The notes below the pieces were generated by a model. It saw only the letters and a program-made list of their open reading frames with translations, was not told the DNA's origin and made no database searches. From Lepidurus packardi (Eukaryota; Arthropoda; Branchiopoda; Notostraca; Triopsidae): a DNA stretch of 64,000 bases. Numbering within the stretch: position 1 is the first letter of the stretch; the number at the start of each line of letters is the position of its first letter. A program made the position numbers and the translations under genes. Of this stretch, positions 39,829-52,300 are shown one piece after another. The stretch is taken from contig JAKZAN010000004.1 in assembly GCA_023053545.1 (NCBI GenBank), forward strand, positions 6,200,001-6,264,000, written 5' to 3'.

Positions 39829-39864
39829 TATATAAAGGTGAGAAGCTCCGGTCTTTGGTCAGTC
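39829..39864 (+). promoter_or_regulatory. ato: ato core promoter: TATA box and initiator
   Basis: TATATAAAG at 39829-39837 is followed by TCAGTC at 39859-39864. TCAGTC is a full match to the arthropod initiator, with the presumed +1 A at 39861, which places the TATA box at about -32. This gives a 5' untranslated region of about 355 nt before the ATG at 40216. The spacing is exactly what is expected, so the pair is unlikely to be chance. Confidence 0.8.
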
Positions 39865-40215
39865 ATTCCACGACAGTGCTATCGTGCAAGAGCAAAAAGC
39901 TTTCTTTTGAACCTGTTTGAAAAATTCCCTCCCCAAACTCGATCCTAAACGCAACCTACACTGTGCTTCAAAACGAAAAGTTACACTATTCGGCGACTTG
40001 AAAAAAATAAACATTACAAAGTGAATCCAGTAGTTTTTCAAGCTTTTTCAAGTGTATCGACCACCAAAATTTTAAGATTTGCCGGCCACGAAGCTTCTTC
40101 AATCGTCTTCTTCGAATTCGTCGAAAAAACGTGACCGCTCGCCATTAAGTGCGAACCACTTGAGATTCGTGCTAGTTTTTTGGAACCCCCAATGCTTTAA
40201 GACGTCTAGTTTCAT

Positions 40216-41241
40216 ATGGAGATGTACCAATCCGTCAAAGTGAGCAAGTCTGCAGTCACGCTCGCTCCCTTTCACACCTTGCAGCAGCCGCTCATCAGCA
40301 GCCAACGTCTTCATCGACATCGCAGTTTGTCCGTTGACGGTTCCTCGGACGGTTACCACACGCCGAGTCCCATGTCCGACAACGGCGATTACTCTTCGTT
40401 ACATCCACAGACAGCAATTTCGTCTCCAGGTGACGCCAAGCCTTTATTACCGCAACTAGTACCTCCCTTCATGGTGGAAGAATACCATCCCCACCACCAC
40501 CTCCAGCCCGAGCGATTACGCATGTACCCACCGATGGGCGCCTACTTGTACCATCCTCATCTCCCTTACCCCAGTCTTCCCCCGCACCAAAACGCACACA
40601 ACAACCTGGAGCTCAGCGGCCATTCAGTCATCAAGCCCGAGCGACCTGAGTATCATGATCCTTACAATAATAACAACAACGGTCCTGCACCAGCGGAAGT
40701 GATTCCCACATCGCCGACGAGCAGTTCTTCAGAACTGGCCCACAGTTGCTCTTCTCCGAAATCTACAGCAGGTGAAGTAGATGATGATTACATGGCCGCA
40801 GTGGGCAGCATCCGGCCTGCCAGTCGTTTCCAACTCGTCCAAAGTCCCAGTCACAGTAGCACGTACAGTCGTCTCAGCGACGTCCAGGATGACGAAATTT
40901 GCACGCTTTCTGATAGTACCCACAGCAGGAGCGCCGTGAGAAGCAGCAAATTGGGTAAGAATACTGGCAACTGCAGCAGCGCTGGCTCCCTAAGCCAAAG
41001 TGAGGATTCGCAGCAGCACAACCGGAAACGTCTACACAAGGAAGTGGCCCCGGTTGTCATGAAAAAGCGACGACTGGCGGCCAACGCGCGGGAGCGAAGA
41101 CGAATGAACAGTCTCAATGAGGCATTTGACCGCCTGCGCGGTGTGGTACCGGCGTTAGGCAATGACCGGCAATTGTCCAAGTACGAAACGCTTCAAATGG
41201 CTCAAAGTTACATAAGTGCCTTGGATGACTTGCTCCATTGA
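40216..41241 (+). CDS. ato: Atonal, proneural bHLH transcription factor
   Basis: A single exon encodes 341 residues. The bHLH domain is at the extreme C-terminus, residues about 285-341. The basic region is [17 protein letters not shown], helix 1 continues with EAFDRLR, the loop is [12 protein letters not shown], and helix 2 starts [20 protein letters not shown] and ends the protein. The signature [23 protein letters not shown] at the very C-terminus is the arrangement of Drosophila Atonal, favouring ato over its relatives amos and cato; both Drosophila ato and this gene lack introns. Known members bind E-boxes as dimers with Daughterless/E proteins and specify photoreceptors and chordotonal sense organs. 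The N-terminal 280 residues are low complexity: His/Pro/Tyr-rich (about 90-130) and Ser-rich (about 160-275), as in insect orthologues. The start is the first ATG of the frame, followed by a second Met two codons on. The gene stands alone, with long gene-poor flanks typical of developmental regulators. Confidence 0.96.
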   Translation: MEMYQSVKVSKSAVTLAPFHTLQQPLISSQRLHRHRSLSVDGSSDGYHTPSPMSDNGDYSSLHPQTAISSPGDAKPLLPQLVPPFMVEEYHPHHHLQPERLRMYPPMGAYLYHPHLPYPSLPPHQNAHNNLELSGHSVIKPERPEYHDPYNNNNNGPAPAEVIPTSPTSSSSELAHSCSSPKSTAGEVDDDYMAAVGSIRPASRFQLVQSPSHSSTYSRLSDVQDDEICTLSDSTHSRSAVRSSKLGKNTGNCSSAGSLSQSEDSQQHNRKRLHKEVAPVVMKKRRLAANARERRRMNSLNEAFDRLRGVVPALGNDRQLSKYETLQMAQSYISALDDLLH

Positions 41242-41847
41242 ATCAGACAAACAATTAAAAACAGGGTTCCAAGCAAAAAACTTCTGGAACAAACTTAACT
41301 CGGCGTAAATGTTTTAACTGCACGCTTGCCAAAATGACTTGCCTTTTTTACCCACAATGTAAGGGAAAATATGGTTTACGGTAAAGAAAGAGTGCCTCTG
41401 ACAGTAACCCCAACTTGAACATTGATATTTAAGAAAAGTGTGCTCAATTGTGCCTTCCCATACCCCCTTTACATACAGTTTGGGACGTAAAAGAGTAAAG
41501 AAAAACGATGTTGTGCTCGGTGATTTTTGAGAATGTTGCTGGTCCTCTAGTCTGGGTTTATTTTTGGCATGATATTTGTTGCCTTATTAGCTGTTTTATA
41601 TGAATTACTCGAATTGAACGCTTCTTGTCTCTCCTATCGCTTATAACTGACATGTTATACAATTTTTCACGACGGAAATCGTTAAAGATACCCTCCTTGC
41701 AGATGCAGCTATACCGTTATTACATTGCCAAGCCCTGTTTGCCAGTATTAATGTTTTAAATCACCCTATACCTGTCCAGTTGATTGTGCCACCCAAACAG
41801 TTGTAATATTTGTTTCCCGGAAGAGATTTTTTCAGAAAGGGTTGGGG

Positions 41848-41853
41848 AATAAA
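41848..41853 (+). other. ato: Candidate ato poly(A) signal
   Basis: AATAAA occurs about 605 nt after the ato stop codon, in otherwise non-coding DNA. An ATTAAA lies much closer, about 15 nt after the stop, and could serve instead. Which is used cannot be told from sequence. Confidence 0.4.
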
Positions 41854-42403
41854 AGTTTCTACGCTAAAAAAATGTTTAAAAACCAATCTCAGGCGTTTTT
41901 ATTAATTGATAATCCACTCGAACGCAAATTGGCTACTTAGGCCACCATAAAAGACAAACAAAAATCAGGGACATGGAACCATTTTCTGATTTCAGCCCTA
42001 AATCTTATTTTTATCTTGTATTGTGGACAGTAATGACCAGGTTTAGCTTCAATTTTCCTTCTCATTTCTAAGGATTGCAAGATAATCAGAGACTGGCCGT
42101 GACGCATGAATCTATTGCACATTAATTACACCTCAATGCATACGCTGTATAATGACAAGTTATTCCTAGATTATTCACGCGTATGTGAACAAAACCCCTC
42201 TACAACAACAATAACTCTTGGCTCCATCCCAGCGTCACACGCCTTCTCATGAGTTTTACCTTGCGGTCCCTCTATTATTCCCTACAGAACTGCCCTTCCC
42301 GCACCCCAAAAAAATTAGATTGTGAGACTTCGTTTGAGCTGTATCTTTACAGTTTCCACCACGACAAGTTTTTATTGTTACATTTTAATTCCTTGAACTT
42401 GAG
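41854..42403. other. ato 3' flank, nothing recognised
   Basis: AT-rich spacer between the end of the ato transcript and the GAGA-rich tract. No gene is seen. Confidence 0.5.
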
Positions 42404-42438
42404 ATAGAGAGATAGAGAGAGTCTCTCTGCTCTCAGTC
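42404..42438 (+). promoter_or_regulatory. GAGA-rich tract followed by an initiator match
   Basis: GAGATAGAGAGATAGAGAGAG runs into CTCTCTGCTC and then TCAGTC at 42433-42438. GAGA elements plus a TCAGTC initiator without a TATA box are common in arthropod paused promoters. The ORF at 42626 lies about 190 nt downstream. The GAGA tract may equally be a plain microsatellite. Confidence 0.35.
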
Positions 42439-42625
42439 TAATTGGTGGGTTTCATTGGAGCAACGGCCAAGATCCCAGATCTAACAAAAAACGACAACCC
42501 AAGACTTCCTCCGTTAGCTATGTGGTACGACTTAAAACTCTTTACCACTGGAAAACGGACTAAAAAGAAAAAAAAAGGCAATAAAAAAGGAAAAAGATGC
42601 GCCGTGCTTGCTGCCATGTCTGATA

Positions 42626-42934
42626 ATGTGGTGTTATGCTCTTAGTCTGGGAGTACTTTCTGTCGCCTTGCAGTGTGCCCAAGCGCAAGTTTCTTTTGCT
42701 CGGAAGCACCATACAGGCTCACACACACACGAGAGAAATGACCATCACTTCAAACTGTTCAGACCTAAAAATTATTTTTACCTGAGCTCTTGCTCTTGCA
42801 GCCCACAGTGCGAGGCAAGCCACAATAATCTCCCTGCCACCGCAAGACAATTTGACTTGTTCTTCTCTTCTCATGCGCAAAGAACTGGACCCAGCTCGTA
42901 CCGAATAGTTCGGTTACGCTGTGGAGTTTGTTAA
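42626..42934 (+). CDS. Candidate small secreted protein (102 residues)
   Basis: The ATG at 42626 has A at -3 and opens a frame starting MWCYALSLGVLSVALQCAQA, which has the length, hydrophobic core and A-X-A end of a classical signal peptide. The mature part begins QVSFARKHH, is His-rich (KHHTGSHTHERNDHHF) and contains a Cys cluster (SCSCSPQC) plus a C-terminal Cys. Overlapping AATAAA signals begin about 10 nt after the stop, and a GAGA/initiator pair lies upstream. Against it, there is at least one upstream ATG in another frame and no family match I can name. It may be a first exon, a small complete gene, or chance. Confidence 0.28.
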   Translation: MWCYALSLGVLSVALQCAQAQVSFARKHHTGSHTHERNDHHFKLFRPKNYFYLSSCSCSPQCEASHNNLPATARQFDLFFSSHAQRTGPSSYRIVRLRCGVC

Positions 42935-42941
42935 GTCCCGT

Positions 42942-42966
42942 AATAAAATAAAATAAAATAAAAATA
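42942..42966 (+). repeat. (AATAA)n pentamer microsatellite
   Basis: About five copies of an AATAA-type pentamer. The repeat also creates several overlapping AATAAA poly(A)-signal matches immediately downstream of the 42626-42934 ORF. Confidence 0.9.
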
Positions 42967-45900
42967 ACGCCACGCAATTCTCGGAAGCTGATTCACGCAG
43001 ACTCTTGCTTTGCACGATTCCACTTGTTCTCTCCAAAATCCGTGTAAAGTACACGACTTGTTTCATTCTTTTTTTGCGGGGGGTATATTCTTATCGTGGG
43101 ATTCACCAGTAATCATAACACAGGTAAAGAAAAGGGGGTGCAATGGCTTGTTATGCTCTACTGATGGCAAGTGTATCCCGCACATAATGAGTTAAAAACC
43201 GGTCGGGTACTTTTTAGCACGGTAATTAGTTCTTATTGGAGTGGCTCTATGCAAGAGTTAGCGAAGGGCGCCCTTGAGGTAAACAACAAGTCATAATAAC
43301 CAAAGCCGACAAGGTTTCGGCAAAGAAAGTTGAATCACAAAACTAAACATAAACACCCTTGTCACTTCATCGTGTACATTCGTTTTTACGAGCTTTTACA
43401 TCGGCCGGTAAACGATAATTATCTGACGGTTAAAAGACTGCATAAAGTACTTATATGCTCGAATTTCATTGTTGGCACTTCCTGATGCTATTTGCAATAC
43501 TCGTTACGAGCTAATAAAAAAAGGTTCTTGAATGTATCTCTGCCTTATATAAGATCAACAGGAGGAGCAAGATCGACTTGGCGTTTTCGCCCCCTTCTTC
43601 TTTCCCCGTAAGTCCCACAACGTTCATTAAAAGGCCATCAAACGGCCCCAATGCTTTTCGTAATGACTGGTCCCATCAAACAACTTGTGCATGGTTAATG
43701 AGCAAGAGCTTCATAAAACGTGACAGGATCATGTCGAAAGGGCGGACGTTCTTCTTCCAACAACAGCTCTAGTTCCCAACAAATAACACACGCGCTTCTA
43801 GAACCAACTAAAACCTAAATAATGAATAATTAAAAAGGACAGAACAACACACTGAAAGTCGCCCAACTTTTTACCGTTTATAGACCATTTCGATTAAGTT
43901 AAGTCATGTCAGGTGAGGTTTCTTGGCCAGAAACCTCCCCCCAAATATGTACAGCTAATTTGAATGTATATTCCTCGCAACTTTCCCTTTTATTGCCGCG
44001 CTGCTCAGGCTTTAATTCAAGTTAGGAGCAAGATGATGAGACTGTTACAGATTCATAAAAAGAAGAGAGCAACACAGGCCTGCAGGGCCTAAGAATAATA
44101 TGAAAACCAGCAGTCGGCGGGGCCGTTTCCACATGAAATTTAAATTGCAAAAGGCAAGCGCCATTAAGCAACAATGTTCGCTGGGGAAGAATAAAAACTT
44201 TGTAATCTATTATACCATTCCTCTCCGTAAAGTCCATTAGCGACGGTACTACTGACTCTGTTATGCTACACATTATTCGTTGGCGTGGTTTTATTTCGTG
44301 GGGTTGGCGGGTCCGGGAGAAGGTTTTTATTTTGCAACCTCCCTCCCTTTTATATATATACACACTTTTACTATATGAATGCCCCCAACAGTTTCTTACC
44401 AAGCTGAGACTCATAAGACATTTTTGCTCCAGATATGATGATGACGGTGACCGGTTCGGTTTTGACGTTCCGAAAGGATTGTTTGGCACATCCTGAGCTT
44501 AATTCCAAAGAAAAAAAAATTCCCTACACACAAAAGCCCCAAAAAGAAGAAAAGAATGTCGGGTTCTATCGTAGTAGCGCAGCATCGTAAGATTCGTAAC
44601 ACAATACGACGTTACGTTTTCAATGCCATAGCGGCCCCCAAGATTATGACTGCGGTTCGGCGTCTCTTTATAGCGACGACGATATAAAAGCCCTGGGTCA
44701 CCCTGGGTTGCATTTGGCCCATCAACTTGACTTAAGTGTAGCAGTATATAGCAGTCGCAATCCCTTAAACTCGAGGGAGCAAGTCTAAAACTTTCCCGAC
44801 TCGTGAAAAACTCATGAAGTACTCATACGTCTTCCTTTTAAGCATAAACAAAAAGAGGTTGGTTTGCAACTTGCAATAAGGATGCAAAGAAGCTCTAATA
44901 AACGTCAAGAACCAGGACATGGACCAGAATATGCCACCTATAGGTTTTACTATCCAACGCGTGGAGCACTTTAGAAAACGTGGCCGTTTTCAAAAGAGAA
45001 AAGTGAACGCGGGCCGCACACACAGCATTTTTAGCACCTCACCACATGCGTGGGATGTTAATTTCATCACTATTTATTTTACCCTGCGTGTCGTCATGTA
45101 CCATAACTCTTTGGCGGATGAAGGTGCAGTTGACTAAAGTACAAAGTGCCAGAAGACTTTGTGGTAAGAACTTTTAAGAACCTGTCTTTAAAAACGGCGA
45201 ATTTTCTCTTACAGCTTTCCAGTTTTCAAAGGTTCGAAGGTTTTGAAGAAAGATTTCCGAAGGGTCCTTGTCAAGAGGTTTTAGAATCGTTTTAAAAATG
45301 TTGGAAATCGTTTTAAAAGCTCAACTTTTCGACAATTGTCATCTTCGGCCCCCTTTTGGGACCGGAAAAGGATTTGCTCTAAACCAAATAGTTATCTATC
45401 CCTTTTCACAAATGAGGTCGTATGTATGCAAAATAACCCAGAGCGTATATCGGTGCGTTTGTGTGTGTTGTGTGTCTTCTGTCGCGTGTTGGCCACTCAT
45501 TCCAGTCTTGAGTCGACGAACCCCTTTTTGCCCCCGTGTCCAGTGAAAAAAAACGAAAAAAGTGTCATCAGGCGTGTATTTTGCTTTCTTTGTTCCTTGG
45601 ATGGGTAAGTCGTCTAGCCCTTTTAAGGTTTTCTTATGCAAATTCAGAGATGGTGCACGCCGAAGCGACAAAAGTCACCGCAACTATAGTTATTAAATGG
45701 GGCAAATCACCGCTCATTGTGTGACTACCTCCCCTTGCTCTTTTGCCGCAGTTACTTTACAAACGACACACAATGACATGCTGCGTGTACCTTAAAAGAC
45801 ATTTGCCTGCGCTATTATAGAACAGTTTCCATCAAAGCTTAAAAAAACAAAAAAACAGAAGCAGGACGGGACCACCACATCGCTCAGCTTCTCCGTCTCA

Positions 45901-46410
45901 CAGGACACAGACAAAACACAACTCATTTCCTGGTCCATCATTTATCCTTAATTCAGAAAGCTGCAAAAAATGGGATACAAATTGCTTAGAAAACCGCACT
46001 GAGCTCTCTGCTCTGGGATGCACCGTGCACGAACTTGAACTAGAAACTCGTCGCTCATTAACCATACAAAAAAAAGCTCCCAGAAGAATGAGTATGCAAT
46101 TTGGAAAAACACATCTCTTTTGGCGCTTTCGCAGAACACAAAAAAGGCGAATTTCTTTGCGTTTACAAAGGACTTTTTGGCTCAGAGCGACAAAACACCT
46201 TTTCACAGGTTATATAACCACCAGAAAAGAACGTTTCTGGAAGTGTCCGCTAATTACCATGCTGGAGTCCTGGAACCTTTATCACAGTTTAGTGACAGGA
46301 CACAAGCGTCTTTAAGCTTATCCAACAACCATCTTATGTGTTATAGTCCCTTTGGCTTTCATTTCGACACCATCAGGACCCAAAACCAAACCCAGAAACC
46401 TCGAAAAATT

Positions 46411-46444
<34 letters not shown>

Positions 46445-48902
46445 TATATTGCTGTGCTGCAGGGCTATTGTCACACGTGTTTCTTGCTTTTGCAAACATG
46501 GATGCCCAAGGATATTTTTTCTAACAGGTATATCGTCTTCTCCTAGGCCAAGTAATCTACGCGAAGGGTTCCGGGGTCTTGTGTGAAAGAATTTTCCTAA
46601 TGTGATGTCACACCTTTAAGAAGTGGACAAAGGAACAGATTTTCGTTTCTTTTTTCATTGCAAGCTCCTGTGGCCGTCACGACATAAAACTTATATATCC
46701 TATATGGTTCCTTTAAATACTTGACATAATTCTTTCAGGACGCTAATGAGAAATTAAGAAAACGGCACACTATTATTGTAAAGACTTCAACAAAACTATT
46801 TATTTAAACTACCAGTCTGGACTTCACTTTGAAAAATTCATTAAAACTGCAGCGAAAAGCCAAAGATGCAAAAGCTGCGACGTTTAAAGTATTGCTGAAA
46901 AGTGGGTACACAGTGCAATTTTGAAGCTTGACTAAAATAAGCCAAGAAAATGAGCTAATTTCTCTTATACGCACAGTAAACGTCTAAACTTAGGATTGTT
47001 TTTTAGTTTTTTGTTGGTTTCTAGTCACAGTCACGACAAAACTATGACTCAGATCATAGTACTTGTCATACCATGGCTGAAGACTTGCTATATAGTTACT
47101 TCTAGACCACAAAACACGTGCCAGCAGCGATTTTCAAAATGAAAGCTTCTTTTATTCCCTCATTTAAGCAAGTCAAATCGCGAGTAAATTCACACAGCAC
47201 CTGAAAAGAAAATTGCACAATCTAACTAAACTTGCTGGACATCAACGCACATGTTACAACCCAACTACCGAAAGGGGGTATTCTAGTTGGTCCACGCCAA
47301 GCATTGCGGCCTATAGCCGAACTACGCAGTATGTTTTTGCTGCATGAGCGCGTATGAATGATTGTTTATTAAAAACTTTTCCGAGAGCAGACTTTGATTA
47401 CCCAAATTACCAGTTTTGTTTTGCCTACCCGTTTTTCCCCGGTATGTTCTTGAAAAAGTCATGTCAGTTTTATGAAAAAAAAGTGCTTTATTAGCCTCAT
47501 TACTTTCAGAAGCAACACGAACTAAAAAGCCAAACGAAAAAACTCTATGAAAAATGCAATCATAACTTGAACAGACACGACGAACACGAATACAGTTGGT
47601 CGGTTACTAATTAAACAGCCGGTCGAGCTCCTCCCAATCAAGTTAAACTGTCTCATTTCACGGTACATGACCTAATGGCTATCACTGTCACAAAGCTGTG
47701 AATTAGCGCCACATCAGTGCAACCAAAAAGTTAAATGAACGTTTATTACTTTAATCTCAAAAGAAGAACACTTTTGAGCCGAACAAGGCCTCTCTAATTT
47801 TTACCACACAATTATAATAATAAATAATGAGAAAATACATGTTTTCGATAAGAAAAGCTGCTTAGAAGAATCAGATAACAAAGTTTTTATAAACTTCACG
47901 TGTGGTTTTTTCCTTCCTCCTGTTCAAGCTTATGCTGTACACCATTTGAAGTTTCTTTTTTTCTTGTTTTTTTATGCCGAGACAGAACTGGTCACTGTCT
48001 TCATCTCCAAGTGTGGTAGCGCTCTAATCACGAGGGGCAATCCACTTATGCAAATGAGGCCAGGTCGACCCCAAGGAGTCAATATATTATCTTGTGGCCC
48101 AGAAATAGCCGTAGCTAATACCCTAGCCTCTTTCAGCTTGTAATGTGGAGTACAAAACGAGTAAAAAGTTTCAATTTACCGTGTATGTACGCGTTCAAGA
48201 CGTATTTTTCATTGACTTTTAGCTACGACGGCCACTTCAAAAATTGTTTAGGCAGAGCCAGCGATGCACGTATACACTCTTTACCCGTTTCCCTTTAACA
48301 ATCAGACATATAAATAAAAGCTCAAGGTTTTCATCAAGAGGTGGTCCACTCTCACAGCTCAGACTATAGCTTTAATAAGTACCATTACGAGACTATTACC
48401 TTTGCCAAAGTCCCTATGAGGTCCGCGAAGCCTACAGCCATAGTAAAGCAGGAAGCACCATTGCTCCTATGTCATCATCACATGATGGCATCCCTAACTG
48501 CAAATGGGTAACGGCTCCCCAAACTCTCTCTCTCTCTTTCTTGGGAGCAAAACTTGTGTCCTTTCGAGCAGCTTAAAAGGTCCTCATATGCCAACTCGCT
48601 TTTAAATTTATACCAAGTTATAATTGTTCGACTGAACCCGCTCACATGTTGCACAAAATTCCACTTGCACGTCAAACGGAACCTTCTAGCCCTGCCCGAC
48701 AGCCTTCGAGGAAAATAACGAAAGCAAATTTTTCTTTAAAAAAATGATAGTCTTTTGCGATGAAACTCAAACAGGGAAAAAAACATTATACCGAGAAGGT
48801 TCCCAAAAACCTTCTCGCTCCTCTGACTCATCCCATCTCTCACTTTGCTCAAGAAACGAATATTTCCGTGCCTGTATGTATAAAACCGTATATTTATGTA
48901 TA
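42967..48902. other. Gene-free stretch containing a 27-nt poly-A tract
   Basis: No recognisable gene. A run of 27 A lies at 46415-46441. In a genome with retrotransposons such a tract can mark the 3' end of a retroposed copy, but no source gene, LINE or SINE is recognisable upstream. A short (CT)n run lies at about 48526-48538. Confidence 0.45.
46415..46441 (+). repeat. Poly-A tract (27 A)
   Basis: An uninterrupted A run ends abruptly in ATCCTATATT. No target-site duplication flanking a retroposed insert could be picked out by eye. Confidence 0.9.
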
Positions 48903-49205
48903 GGTGATCAGTTAACGAACACAATCCGTTCAAAGACGACGTTCGCTACTCGAATTGTTCGTTAACCGATCAACAATTTCCAAAGCATTTTAAAGGTCAT
49001 CGTTGAGGAGGATTGGCATGCTTCAAAACACCGACGAAACCGCGCGCGAGTGTACACTTTCTTGAAACCCGCAATAAACCTCCTGATCCATTGGCTGAAT
49101 CTACGAAGTGGTATGAGGTGTTCGTTATCCGAACATAGAAATGCGCTAAACAAGTGTTCGTTATCCGATTTCTTCGTTGTTGGAACTGTTCGTTAACCAA
49201 TCAAC
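48903..49205. repeat. Cluster of five GTTCGTTA(A/T)CC motifs with one inverted pair
   Basis: GTTCGTTAACCGATCAAC at 48957-48974 faces an inverted copy (GGTGATCAGTTAACGAAC) at 48903-48920, and a direct copy GTTCGTTAACCAATCAAC at 49188-49205. Two shorter versions, GTTCGTTATCCGA, lie at 49120 and 49156. The outermost copies are inverted relative to each other, so the cluster could be the ends and interior of a ~300-bp element, or a set of binding sites around palindromic GTTAAC. Confidence 0.75.
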
Positions 49206-49213
49206 CACTCTAT

Positions 49214-49335
49214 ATGCTGTATACGGTATGGTACTATGTTTTCATGGTATGGTATGGTGTATGGTATTGGATGGTGTACGGTATGGTATAATGGGTACGG
49301 TACATGGTATATAGTATACCGTATATGGTATGTAT
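49214..49335 (+). repeat. Degenerate GGTAT pentamer array
   Basis: About 120 bp made of GGTAT, GGTGT and GGTAC units (for example GGTATGGTATGGTGTATGGT). It directly follows the GTTCGTTAACC cluster. Confidence 0.85.
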
Positions 49336-52300
49336 ACGTAAAAGAACTAAAAATGCAAAAACCGCAAAAAGGACTTGAAACGAAATGAAGCTATCGAAGT
49401 TGGTTGACTTTTGCAAAAAGCTCCACTACCCGTTTCTTAATCACACACCAATTGTGATGATGACCAATTGCCCTCGTCTCAAGTTTCAAGTTCCTGTCAT
49501 TCATGAAAATAACAAGCCGCGTGTTATCCGCCAACAGAAGCCCACGCAACTTTGTAAAGGAGCCCTTGCCCCAGGAGCCAAGTCTATAATATATCGTGAC
49601 GCTTAATTATCGGTAACCTTTGACCGTACAAAGCCCATAAAGTATCTTCGATCTCTTTTCGTTGGGAGAAAGAAGAACAAGATATGCTTTCGGTATAAAG
49701 AAAAACCCCTTAACCCCCTTCCAATACCGAAACAACGTATCGAGTTTGGGACCAGGCTCAGGTGATAAAATAAGAAATAAGCTCCAGCCAGGTATCGTTC
49801 TAAAGGCCAGGTAAAAAGACGAAGAAAAAAGAGTTCGTATATGCTTGGTTCTTCGGCAGAAAGCCACGGGCGGCCCTTGTAATCAAGTGCAGACCGGCAT
49901 CCGTGCAGCCCTAATCATCTCGCAGCAGCCAGCCACACTTGGAATCATATACGCTGCACACGAGACAAAAAGCGACAAGAAAGACCAACGGCTTTAATAA
50001 CCCGCCAACCCTATTCTTGAACACACAGTGTCATTGTCCAGAAGCCCTCACCGTGGGTGAGCCATCTCAAGCAAGCTATGTAGCCTAATTGTCGAAGAAG
50101 TTCATTACATATTCCGTGCCCTCCCAATGTTTTTTTAGGGATGGTGAAGCTGACTTTTGCGTGTCGTCTCTTTTTCCAATCAGCAATTTTACTTTAACAA
50201 TTGCCTTGGCCCTTGTCAAGTTTTGGGACTGGGGAATTTTGCGAGCAGGGAATCAGCTACCTACAAGTCTCGGGAGCTTGCTTGGGAGTCTTACTATTAT
50301 CCAACATGGACATTATTTATGAAGTAATAAGAAAAAAAATTGGAACGTTAGTTATAAGGTTGCGTGGCTTGTCTGGTTCTTCCTGTCAACTCATATGGGT
50401 AGAAGACGCGGTAAGGAAAAAAAATAAATAAAAAAAGACGTGCTTTCTTAACGGACTTGAACATTTTGTGTGTGATAGCCGCACTTATGGGGAGTTACAG
50501 AAGCCAGCATCCAATCTCAATCTCGCCCAGAACCTTGTTATCGCTGTCTTTTTGGCTCGACTTAAATGTAATAACTACAGCTTCCTCAGGATTTTTTTTT
50601 CTTGCCTGTATTTCTGAATGCGGGTTCGTTGACGGAGAGATTTTCGTAAAACTCCATGACTAGCGGCAAGGCAAAAACGTACAATATGTAATCAGCGGCA
50701 GAACGAATGCACCTCCCCGTGTACGAACAAATCACTATACTCTTTTGGTCAGAAGCCATGACAACAAGTCAAGTCTGCCCGCCTAAAGTCAAGCTCCTTG
50801 GTTTACATGCACGCTTTTCCCCTCACTCGTATCACTGCCATCGATCAGCTTCATCAACTGGAACGATTCCTGACGTCGTATGAGCAATACCATCGTTTTT
50901 TTCCGAACCCCTTAGAGAAAAGGAGATAGGTTCAAGAGGCCTTCAACGCACTCGTCTTGAAAGGAAAGAAAAAATAGACAAGAAATCTATCTGGGAAAGC
51001 GGACCTAGTGCCAGCCGTCCAAACGTTTTGCAATAAAAACTGGATGTGCAGATTGATTTGTGATTTCCCACGCAGGGCCCTCAAAGGGTCGGGGCTATTA
51101 CCGCCTCAAACCGTCGCAGGCCCGTGATCGATGGCCAAGAGCGGCCATCAACTCAGAAAATACTGCGTTATCGAAACCGCAACAATTGAGGTGAACCCTC
51201 GAAAACCCCCAAAACTGACCTTCAGCATCCTCTTCGATGGATAGAAACCATCGCCAAACGCATTTTTTCCAAAGGGAGGGTAAGGGAAAATATCGTAGGC
51301 ATTTTTTTATTCCAGTTTTCTCACCTGAAAGCAAGCCTAAGAAATTTTCCCCTGATTTGCTGGACCATGACCACCAACGCACAGTTTCTGGTTCCATCCC
51401 AGTGGCAAAATTCTCACCTCCCTCAACGCCGCCCTTATTATCTTTTTAAGACTTGATATAAGATACCACCGAAACCGCCCAAAAGTCCGTACGACTCTTC
51501 TTTAGATAAGATAAGAGTTCGAAATCGCCCATAAACTGTCTTCAACTCTCCAACTTAAGGGTGAATCCACATTTGCGGAGCTAGAAACAAAACCCCGACG
51601 AAAGAGAAGGGAAACAAATTTGGGGAAAAATGAAATCGTAAAATAACTCGAGTTTCAAGCAATCATTGGTGCCAATTTGTCTTGTCTCTTCTCTTTTTCC
51701 CCAAAGGATCTTTCCGCCATCATAGTCTTATATCAGAAACTATAAGTTACCGACACTTTGAGAACCCATAGAACTTTTAGAACCATTCACAAAGATCTAT
51801 GACAAGAGCCCAGGAAAGGGAAAGATGATGGCTTTAAGAGTGCGCGGGACTTTTTGTGTGTGAAGTTGTTTCAAGTTAACAACCCCATTTGAGCGCCAAA
51901 TTAAGGGATTACTAGCGACCACAACGGCGAAGATGACAATATTCAAATTAAAGCTACCATTAAACATCCGACCTCCTACTCGGGTTTCTAATCTTTTATC
52001 ACGATAGCGCACCCAGAAACCAGCACTCTAGCTCGCCATTATCATTTCATCCGCTATAGCAAACCCATATCCCTTTTGGGCCTTTTTTTCACAGAAAGAT
52101 GAAATCGCTTTTCGGTCAATACAAGAGCAGTTAGTCTTTTCATGGACCTAGTAGTCACTTCCCAAGTCCATTATTCATGTAAAAGTGCCCCAGGAAACGT
52201 TACAATAATAGCACCAGTCTGCCCCTTAAATGTATAGCAAAAGCGGGCAAAAGTAACACTTCTAAAACTGGATGAAGCCGACATTTTGGCTAGTGCGGAT

